DNA of 5,540 bases from an uncultured Clostridia bacterium. GTDB lineage: Bacteria > Bacillota > Clostridia > Lachnospirales > Lachnospiraceae. The notes under the pieces are model-generated. The model made no database searches and was not told the origin of the DNA. It saw nothing but the letters and a program-made list of their open reading frames with translations. Positions 1 to 5,199 of the stretch are shown here, piece by piece (position 1 is the stretch's first letter; each line of letters starts with the position of its first letter). Position numbers and translations under genes: made by a program. The DNA lies in contig CAMWWR010000146.1 in the NCBI GenBank assembly GCA_947178045.1, positions 1 through 5,540 on the forward strand, read 5' to 3'.

Positions 1-1113
1 TGGGAAAAGAAAGCCCTTGTCGTCGTGGCTGTTGCCGTTTTCAAACATCCCGCCACCGCCGGCGCTCCAGTCGGGAACGCTGTTTGAATAGACCGTTATC
101 TTGCTGCCGGAGGAAAAAGGCGCCTGCTCCAGCACCGGCCCGGCCAGGCGAAGCGCCCCGCCTGTTCCGCCCCCCAGGCATTCCGCCGTCTCCTGAACCG
201 CAAGAAACAGATTCCATTCGAGGAAGCAGTTTTTGACAATAATTTTATCTTCGATCCAAAAGCCCCCCGATTCAAGTGCCCTGGCCTGCACCGGTTCATA
301 GAACAGGTAGAGATTCGGCTTCTCCCCCGGCTCCGGCGGGTCGAACGCGATCTCGCTGCGGTAGCTCATATGCTGAGATCCACCCAGACAGTAATTCAGC
401 TCCGCCGCTCCCGTATAGCTGCCGTCCAGCTTCTGCTCCATTTCTATCGTCAGCTCGGCTGTCATATTCGCCGATATGTAGGCCCGTTCATTGCTGACCT
501 CCACGGAGGTCGGCCCGTCGTACTCTTCCTCGTCGTCGGCGTGCAGCGCCCACTGCAGCGCCAGCCAGCTATCATAGAAGGCGCTCTCGGCCGCCCGCCG
601 CAGAGAGCCGTCCGTCACACCCGGCGGACAGACGATCACGGTCCGGTCGGAATCAAGCGCGGTCAGATCCGGAAGCTTATAATCATTGATCCCCGTGCTC
701 CCATCGGTATAGCTGCTGCGGTCGTAGCTCACGACGACATCGAATTCGTTCATTCCCTCCCGGACGCCGCCCAGCCGGAAACCGATCGACCCGTCGCCCG
801 GAACCTGAAAGCCGTCCCGGTAGCTCTCGGGAAGCAGCTTTTTCATCTCCTCCTCCGACACGCCGCTCTTCATCGCGCCGTCCTGCACCACATGGGCTCT
901 GGCGTATTCCTTCACGCACTCCATCACATTCTGGGCGACAATGGTCGCGGACATGGAGCTCCTTGATTTCATATTGAGCCTCAGGGACAGCATAAAACCG
1001 CCGAGCAGGGCAAGCACGGTGATCGACAGGATCATCATGCTCACGATCACTTCCACAAAGGATACGCCTCTGCTATCCGGCCACCGCCGTTTTTTTAAGC
1101 CTGCATTCCTCAC
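1..1113 (-). CDS. Large minor prepilin (PilV/GspI-J-like N-terminus), 3' end beyond window
   Basis: The frame is open for 371 codons from a GTG start to the left edge, with no stop, so the C-terminus is missing. The start is set by an AGAGGAG ribosome-binding site six bases upstream. The N-terminus is a class III (prepilin) signal: a basic leader with KKRR at residues 7-10, Gly16 as the last leader residue, then VSFVEV with Glu21 at mature position +5, followed by a hydrophobic helix at about 22-46. Residues 58-70 (IVAQNVMECVKEY) resemble the segment after the helix in PilV/GspI minor pilins. Beyond residue 75 I recognise no domain. That part is acidic and glycine-rich, with cysteines at 162, 242, 296 and 312. 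At over 370 residues it is much larger than ordinary pilins of about 130-200. It lies 64 bases after pilO in the same direction. By family it should be cleaved by PilD and join the pilus as a minor or tip subunit; an adhesive role is inference. Confidence 0.85.
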   Translation of the reverse strand, partial: MRNAGLKKRRWPDSRGVSFVEVIVSMMILSITVLALLGGFMLSLRLNMKSRSSMSATIVAQNVMECVKEYARAHVVQDGAMKSGVSEEEMKKLLPESYRDGFQVPGDGSIGFRLGGVREGMNEFDVVVSYDRSSYTDGSTGINDYKLPDLTALDSDRTVIVCPPGVTDGSLRRAAESAFYDSWLALQWALHADDEEEYDGPTSVEVSNERAYISANMTAELTIEMEQKLDGSYTGAAELNYCLGGSQHMSYRSEIAFDPPEPGEKPNLYLFYEPVQARALESGGFWIEDKIIVKNCFLEWNLFLAVQETAECLGGGTGGALRLAGPVLEQAPFSSGSKITVYSNSVPDWSAGGGGMFENGNSHDDKGFLFP

Positions 1114-1119
1114 CGCTGT

Positions 1120-1126
1120 CTCCTCT
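1120..1126 (-). promoter_or_regulatory. Ribosome-binding site that fixes the GTG start of the minor prepilin
   Basis: AGAGGAG on the minus strand lies six bases before the GTG at 1113. No in-frame ATG lies near the prepilin leader, so this site decides the start. It places the Gly16 cleavage site behind a plausible 16-residue basic leader. Confidence 0.7.
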
Positions 1127-1177
1127 CTCCGCGTTTTCCCTCAGGAAATCCTTTCACAAAGCCCTAGGCACGTTCCG

Positions 1178-1828
1178 TTAATTCCCGCTCCGGAAAATAT
1201 TCTCGTTTCCGTACGGAACGTTCTCAAATTCCGGCGCAGAATAAACCTTATCCGTACCGGTCAGGCTGTACCATATCACGGAAAGCGTCCCTGTGAGCAG
1301 GCCGTCCTCCGCGTGATAAGCCGTTGTCATCGACTGCAGGGACATGCGCTCCGGATATTGATTGATGTATTCAATACAGCCCTTCAGCCCCTCGTATGTG
1401 GTGCTGTAGCTGATGTTGAACGTGTTTGCATACGCAGAAAGAGGAAGCCCCTCCTCCCCGTTCAGCCAGACTGCCTGATAGAACGGCTGCGTTTCGTTGA
1501 AGGTGATGGAGGAAATCTCCATCCCGTACTGTTCTCCCATTTCAATGAAGAAGAGAATGCTCTTCTCCGGCGTCACTCCCGGCCCGAAGATCTCGAGCAA
1601 ACCGGAAACGAGCTCCCGGTTCGAAACCGTCTGCGTCTCATACAGCTCCTGATTTTTTACCTTTCGCTCCAGCAGAACGATCTCCCGGGAAAGCTGCTCA
1701 TTTTCCGCCTCCACTATCTCGGTCTGCTCCGCCAGATTCCGATAGCCGAACCAGTAAGCGGAAAACATGATCAGCACCAGCACCAGCACGCCGAGCAAAA
1801 GCTTCTGAGAATCCGTTGATTTATTCAT
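1178..1828 (-). CDS. pilO: Type IV pilus inner-membrane alignment protein PilO
   Basis: This 216-residue protein has the PilO layout. A short cytoplasmic tail (1-9) is followed by one membrane helix (about 10-29), a charged coiled coil (about 32-65) and an extracytoplasmic domain of about 140 residues. The segment with ISYSTTYEGLKGCIEYINQY (139-158) and the following strands match the PilO/GspM-type ferredoxin-like fold, where a strand is followed by a helix containing Y-x-x-L. PilO pairs with PilN to link the cytoplasmic PilM ring to the pilus machine. Sequence identity in this family is always low, so the call rests on topology, length (usually about 200) and position directly after PilMN. 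The ATG overlaps the pilMN stop by eight bases, and a near-perfect ribosome-binding site lies inside the pilMN end, which implies translational coupling. The last 20 or so residues after the fold (polar, with YGNEN) look like a disordered tail. Confidence 0.88.
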   Translation of the reverse strand: MNKSTDSQKLLLGVLVLVLIMFSAYWFGYRNLAEQTEIVEAENEQLSREIVLLERKVKNQELYETQTVSNRELVSGLLEIFGPGVTPEKSILFFIEMGEQYGMEISSITFNETQPFYQAVWLNGEEGLPLSAYANTFNISYSTTYEGLKGCIEYINQYPERMSLQSMTTAYHAEDGLLTGTLSVIWYSLTGTDKVYSAPEFENVPYGNENIFRSGN

Positions 1829-3470
1829 TCCCGGTCACCTCCTCCGGCAGCGTCCACGTTATGCTGACAGAAAACGTCACTGTCGTCTTTCCGTCTTCCT
1901 CACCGCTGCTCTCTGTAATCCCTGCAATGCTTGTACCGCCGACATACGGTATCTGCTTCAGGCTCGTTAAAAGCGCCGCCGCCGTCTCCTTGCTGTCTGT
2001 CACGAAGCTGATAAACATGCCGCTGTCCGTCGCCGAAAGTGACTGCACAATACTGTTGGCCGGAAGCTTTTCTTCCAGCTCCCCGATCATCTGCAAAAGA
2101 AGATCATTGTAGCTGAAGGTCATTCCCACCAGCCTCTCCGCCTCCTCCTTCGCGTTCTGGCTCCGGCTCCAGGCATCGAAAATCGGCTCGATATAAAGGC
2201 TGCTGTCCCGCCTTTTTGTGAGCTCATCCTTTTTATCCAGCTCCTCCTGATAGTCCGAATAAGCGTACCAGAGCATCGTGCCGGAGCTGAGTGTAACAAG
2301 TATAAAGAGCAGAATGTACAGCCGCATGCCAAGCCGCCGCTCTGTTTTTAAGCGCAGCTCCTCCGGGATAAAATTGACCGGGTTGAGCGCCGCGCCGACG
2401 CAGGAGAACAGCTCGTCCTTATGCTGCTCCAGCTCGGCCTGTCCCCTCTTCTGCTTCTGGAACGAGATGGACCGGAAGCCTTCCAGAAGCTCCACCTCGA
2501 AATTTGTCTCATTCGCCAGCAGCTCCTTCAGACCGAGTATTTTGGTTCCCTTTCCGAGCAGATATAATTTCCCGATTTTCCGGTTCGGCTCCCGGGTGTT
2601 ATAATATTCGATCACGCGGCCGATATTGCTGACAAAGAGCCGAAGCTCCTCCATCAGCTCGTCGGTCATTTCCTCGCGCTGCGCGCGTTCCTCCTCCGGC
2701 GGTCTTTCGCCGGCATTGTAGCCGCCGTCCCGCTCTAAATGCCTGCGGAGCAGCGCGTTTTCACACAGGTAATCATAGCACTGATTTCCGTTCTTTCCCC
2801 CAAACTCCTGGAAGCCCCGCATCACGTCCACCAGGGTCGCCACACCGAAATTGACGTTGCGCTGCATCAGAAGATCGCCTCCCTGCAGGATGGAGACGAG
2901 CGAATTCTGCTGGTTCAGCTGTATAACAAAATTGACATCGTCGCCCGGAATCCTCTTGAGGATCTGATAGCTGGAGTTTCCGATATAATCCAGCGCCACA
3001 AGCGTCACGCCGAGCAGCTCTGCCAGATTATAGTAATTTTTTATCAGAGTAAGCGGAGCCGCAAACACCAGCAGACGCAGCTGCTTCGGTTCCGCACCCG
3101 GACCAAGCAGCGTATAGGTCAGCACATGCTCCGTAATATCCATCGGAAAATACTCGTTCGCCTCCGCCCTCACGATATCCATGATTCTCTTTTCCTTCAC
3201 CTGGGGAATTGTCACCTCGCGGCTGAGAATCTTATTGGAGGCAATCGTAAACAATACGTTTCGATTCTTTATTTTATGCTCCTCCAGCTGACGCTTGAGC
3301 TCATTCGCAAACGTCGTCTTATCACGGATATATCCGTCCTCAATCGTATCCTCCGGCGTCTCGAACACAAACGCTTTTCTGACCTTCGTATTCTTTTTCC
3401 GGTAATTTACTTCGCAGACCTTTGTATAGATCAGCCCGATTTCGATGCTGACAACACGGTTTACTCCCAT
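1821..3470 (-). CDS. pilMN: Fused PilM-PilN type IV pilus alignment protein
   Basis: The 549 residues carry two proteins that are usually separate. Residues 1-361 are PilM, an actin-like (FtsA-type) cytoplasmic protein: VVSIEIGLIYTKV at 6-18 is the first phosphate loop, IVRAEANEYFPMDI at 99-112 is the typical PilM 'EA..Y.P' helix, and LYLLGKGTKILGL at 302-314 and SCVGAAL at 356-362 are the C-terminal subdomain signatures. Residues 363-549 are PilN. VNFIPEE at 365-371 corresponds to the 'INLLP' peptide at the PilN N-terminus; then come one membrane helix (about 383-403), a coiled coil (about 405-447) and an extracytoplasmic ferredoxin-like domain (about 450-540). There is no stop or frame change between the halves, and each has its usual length. 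AGGAGGAGAG lies just before the ATG. PilMN would couple the cytoplasmic motor side to PilO. The second phosphate loop is altered: residues 184-190 read QLNQQNS where PilM usually has a DIG-type sequence. To my recollection Clostridioides difficile also has a fused pilMN. Confidence 0.92.
   Translation of the reverse strand: MGVNRVVSIEIGLIYTKVCEVNYRKKNTKVRKAFVFETPEDTIEDGYIRDKTTFANELKRQLEEHKIKNRNVLFTIASNKILSREVTIPQVKEKRIMDIVRAEANEYFPMDITEHVLTYTLLGPGAEPKQLRLLVFAAPLTLIKNYYNLAELLGVTLVALDYIGNSSYQILKRIPGDDVNFVIQLNQQNSLVSILQGGDLLMQRNVNFGVATLVDVMRGFQEFGGKNGNQCYDYLCENALLRRHLERDGGYNAGERPPEEERAQREEMTDELMEELRLFVSNIGRVIEYYNTREPNRKIGKLYLLGKGTKILGLKELLANETNFEVELLEGFRSISFQKQKRGQAELEQHKDELFSCVGAALNPVNFIPEELRLKTERRLGMRLYILLFILVTLSSGTMLWYAYSDYQEELDKKDELTKRRDSSLYIEPIFDAWSRSQNAKEEAERLVGMTFSYNDLLLQMIGELEEKLPANSIVQSLSATDSGMFISFVTDSKETAAALLTSLKQIPYVGGTSIAGITESSGEEDGKTTVTFSVSITWTLPEEVTGNE
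1835..1845 (-). promoter_or_regulatory. Strong ribosome-binding site for pilO inside the pilMN coding end
   Basis: GGAGGAGGTGA on the minus strand, six bases before the pilO ATG, is almost fully complementary to the 16S rRNA tail. It also encodes the last residues of PilMN (EEVTG region). This supports the overlapping pilO start and close to equal production of the two partner proteins. Confidence 0.75.
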
Positions 3471-3572
3471 CGTCCGCTCTCCTCCTGACTTCGTTTGTAG
3501 CTCCTCGTCTCCGCGCCCGCGGATTTCGGTTTTGTTTTAACTTTCCTTAAGCATCCATGCCGGTGTCCGCCG

Positions 3573-4340
3573 CTACATGCCCGTAAACAGGCTCAGATAC
3601 CAGCCGACCAGCCTGTCGCCGAACCAGATCGCGGTCAGTATCCCCGCCGCCAGATAAGGGCCAAGCGCAAGCATGCTGCCCGCCTTTTTCCGCTTCATCC
3701 GCACGGGATGCACGATGCAGGCATACAGACATCCGAACATAAATGCTGCAATGCAGTTAGCCAGCCCGAGGTACAGACCGGCCGCTGCCATCAGCTTAAT
3801 GTCCCCGCCGCCGATCCCCCGGCCCTTCGTAACGGCATAGACAATCAGCAGGAAACCCGACACCGCCGCAAAGCCTGCCAGCGCCTGCGGCCAGCTGTCC
3901 GGCTCCAGCAGCAGCCGGATCACGCCGACCGCCCCGATAAAAAAATTGACCGCCGGCGGTATCTCGTAGGTGCGCCAGTCGATCACGCTGATCACAAGCA
4001 GCGCCGACAGCACAAGACAGGACAGCGCCGTGCGCACCGACCAGCCGCAGACCGCGAAGGTCAGAATCCAGAGCAGCCCGTTTCCCCCCTCGACGAGCGG
4101 ATATTGCACGGACAGTTTCTCGCCGCATTTGCGGCACCTTCCCCGGAGCGCCAGCCAGGAAGCCACGGGGATCAGATCGTACCAGCGCAGCCGGTAACCG
4201 CAGCTCATACAGTGGGACGGGGTCGTCACAACCGTTTCCTTCCTTGGGATCCGGTAAATACAGACATTCAGAAAGCTCCCGACTACGACGCCGAACGCAA
4301 GCACCATCCCGTATCTTATGCAGTTGAACGCCGCCGTCAT
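3573..4340 (-). CDS. pilD: Prepilin peptidase / N-methyltransferase (A24A family)
   Basis: This 255-residue polytopic membrane protein is the aspartic peptidase that cuts prepilin leaders after glycine and N-methylates the new first residue. GSFLNVCIYRIP at 21-32 is the standard start of the N-terminal (methylase) domain. The two zinc-type pairs CMSC (44-47) and CRKC (69-72) are both present, followed by SVQYPLVEGGNG (77-88). The catalytic aspartates are Asp121 in VIDWRTYEIPP and Asp180 in the GGGDIKLM signature. The length is typical of the bifunctional enzyme and no key residue is missing. GGAAGGAGA lies close upstream of the ATG. The gene follows the pilin after a 103-base gap holding a large stem-loop, and 102 bases separate it from pilMN. 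Its substrates should include both prepilins in this window. Confidence 0.96.
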   Translation of the reverse strand: MTAAFNCIRYGMVLAFGVVVGSFLNVCIYRIPRKETVVTTPSHCMSCGYRLRWYDLIPVASWLALRGRCRKCGEKLSVQYPLVEGGNGLLWILTFAVCGWSVRTALSCLVLSALLVISVIDWRTYEIPPAVNFFIGAVGVIRLLLEPDSWPQALAGFAAVSGFLLIVYAVTKGRGIGGGDIKLMAAAGLYLGLANCIAAFMFGCLYACIVHPVRMKRKKAGSMLALGPYLAAGILTAIWFGDRLVGWYLSLFTGM

Positions 4341-4364
4341 CGCCGCTCTCCTTCCAATGCAAAA

Positions 4365-4420
4365 GGGTCATTTTGTATGTCATTGAAGACGATGTCTTCT
4401 GTCGTCATACAAAATGACCC
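4365..4420 (-). promoter_or_regulatory. Long intercistronic stem-loop between pilA and pilD (attenuator, mRNA stabiliser or repeat element)
   Basis: GGGTCATTTTGTATG (4365-4379) and CATACAAAATGACCC (4406-4420) are perfect 15-base inverted arms. Inside, GAAGAC (4385-4390) and GTCTTC (4394-4399) form a second 6-bp stem around a 3-base loop, with an internal loop between the two stems. On the minus strand the outer stem ends in CCC and is followed by TTTTGCATT, a short, imperfect U-tract. It begins 24 bases after the pilA stop and ends 25 bases before the pilD ATG. This fits a partial terminator or an RNA 3'-end stabiliser that gives pilin far more transcript than the machinery genes. A short palindromic repeat element dispersed in the genome is an alternative. 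The structure is seen; its role is inferred. Confidence 0.8.
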
Positions 4421-4443
4421 AGGGGTGTTATTTTATTGCGGGA

Positions 4444-4866
4444 TCAGGTGGTAGGCTGAATGCTTACCGTAACGCTACCCGTTGTGGTAATCTTAACCTC
4501 GAAATATTTACTGCCGTCCTGCTGAACGGTAGGATACTTACCATTCATTGCTTCCTTGATACAGTCAGTCAGCTTATTGCCCGTATCAGTTCCGGCGGTA
4601 AGTGTAATAGAACCATTGATCTTGTATGTAACTTCAGGCACCGTAGCTGTATTATTCTGAGCCATGTAGTCTGCCACGCCGGCATTTACCGCCGACTCAA
4701 TCTGACCGATGTTATTCTGATCGGTGCTCTCCTTCGACTTGCCGACCCACTTCATTACCTGCGGAGCCAGCGCCACGGCGATAACTGCCATAATGAGGAT
4801 AACAACAATCAGCTCGACCAGGGAAAAACCCTTGTTGTTACGCTTTTTCTCACACAACTTCTTCAT
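4444..4866 (-). CDS. pilA: Major-type type IV prepilin (PilA-like)
   Basis: The 140-residue precursor has a basic leader (MKKLCEKKRNNKG), a cleavage site G13|F14, then FSLVELIVVI with Glu18 at mature +5 and Pro35 at mature +22, both hallmarks of type IVa-like pilins. The mature chain is about 127 residues: a hydrophobic N-terminal helix, an amphipathic helix to about residue 70, and a small threonine-rich beta domain ending in SVTVSIQPTT. There is only one cysteine after the leader (102), so the disulfide-bounded D-region of Gram-negative pilins is absent, as is usual in Clostridia. I chose the ATG at 4866 because AAGGAG lies nine bases before it and the leader length is normal. The upstream ATG at 4929 would give a 34-residue leader. 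It is the first gene behind a candidate promoter and is followed by a stem-loop, which fits high expression of a main fibre subunit. It could instead be a competence-type or type II secretion-like pseudopilin. Confidence 0.93.
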   Translation of the reverse strand: MKKLCEKKRNNKGFSLVELIVVILIMAVIAVALAPQVMKWVGKSKESTDQNNIGQIESAVNAGVADYMAQNNTATVPEVTYKINGSITLTAGTDTGNKLTDCIKEAMNGKYPTVQQDGSKYFEVKITTTGSVTVSIQPTT

Positions 4867-4875
4867 AACTTCTCT

Positions 4876-4881
4876 CTCCTT
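4876..4881 (-). promoter_or_regulatory. Ribosome-binding site that fixes the pilA start
   Basis: AAGGAG on the minus strand lies nine bases before the ATG at 4866. It supports this start over the in-frame ATG at 4929, whose nearest purine-rich stretch is badly spaced. Confidence 0.7.
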
Positions 4882-4950
4882 TTGGTTTGAATGATCTTTT
4901 TTCTTTTTGTCCTTCGTATTCCTGAACATTGTCCAGTTCTCATTTCCTTT

Positions 4951-4979
4951 AATTTATCATATTGTTCGTGAAAAATCAA
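4951..4979 (-). promoter_or_regulatory. Candidate sigma-A promoter for the pil operon
   Basis: TTGATT (4979-4974) and TAAATT (4956-4951) are separated by exactly 17 bases and lie in an AT-rich stretch. The -35 box matches the consensus at four of six positions and so does the -10 box. TATGAT overlaps the -10 region and may act as an alternative, but has no good -35. Transcription would start near 4944, giving a leader of roughly 80 bases before pilA. It is predicted by eye only. Confidence 0.45.
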
Positions 4980-5006
4980 CATATTTTTTTGCCTTTTTCG
5001 CCGAAT

Positions 5007-5018
5007 AATTGATCAATT
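5007..5018. repeat. Perfect 12-bp palindrome upstream of the candidate promoter
   Basis: AATTGATCAATT is a perfect palindrome centred about 68 bases upstream of the predicted transcription start. Its position would suit a class I activator site. Because the stretch is AT-rich, chance is a serious alternative. No known regulator site is claimed. Confidence 0.35.
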
Positions 5019-5199
5019 TTCCAAAAGGGGGGAGCGATACTTGCTGCTGTATGCCGTTTCGCCACAATATTATCCTGACACTTTCCGTGCATTTAAAACT
5101 CTTTTGACTGGAAGCGTTTCTGCTTTACTGTCTATTTAGCACTTGCGATCCACAGCCGTCTTTTAAAATCTACCCAACTCATTCGCGTTTCCGGTGCAG

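Larger units (their letters stand above)
4867..5199. other. 333-base intergenic region between the Rpn-like gene and pilA
   Basis: This stretch holds the candidate promoter, the palindrome and the pilA ribosome-binding site, and nothing else I can support. I found no convincing intrinsic terminator after the Rpn-like gene: there is no GC-rich stem followed by a T-run on the minus strand. I looked for c-di-GMP riboswitch consensus pieces, since such riboswitches precede pilin genes in C. difficile, and did not recognise any. ORFs here are under 20 codons and lack well-placed ribosome-binding sites. Confidence 0.6.

Noticed and set aside
941..1819. Plus-strand ORF of 292 codons, opposite pilO and the minor prepilin
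   Set aside because: It mirrors recognised minus-strand genes, has no recognisable motifs, and is a by-product of codon use on the other strand.
2739..3488. Plus-strand ORF of 249 codons, opposite pilMN
   Set aside because: It is fully antisense to the well-supported PilM domain, with no ribosome-binding site or family signature.
3514..3535. Small GC-rich hairpin (TCCGC/GCGGA) between pilD and pilMN
   Set aside because: The stem is only about five base pairs with no following T-run on the minus strand, so it does not support a terminator.
4365..4420. CRISPR repeat or IS terminal repeats at the pilA-pilD stem-loop
   Set aside because: There is a single hairpin with no spacers, no second copy in the window, no transposase and no flanking target duplication that I can see.
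3708..4454. Plus-strand ORF of 248 codons, opposite pilD
   Set aside because: It is antisense to a complete prepilin peptidase and crosses the intercistronic stem-loop. Its Arg/His/Gln-rich composition is typical of a shadow frame.
4867..4929. Longer pilA start at the ATG at 4929
   Set aside because: It would give a 34-residue leader and lacks a well-spaced ribosome-binding site. The internal ATG at 4866 has AAGGAG at nine bases and a normal 13-residue leader.
4867..4950. c-di-GMP riboswitch in the pilA leader, by analogy with C. difficile
   Set aside because: The predicted leader is only about 80 bases, and I could not recognise conserved riboswitch elements here or further upstream. A covariance-model search (Rfam GEMM-I and GEMM-II) of 4867-5199 on the minus strand would settle it.
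5106..5132. Imperfect inverted repeat after the Rpn-like gene as a possible terminator
   Set aside because: The stem has a mismatch and a bulge, pairs slightly better on the plus strand, and has no proper T-tract.
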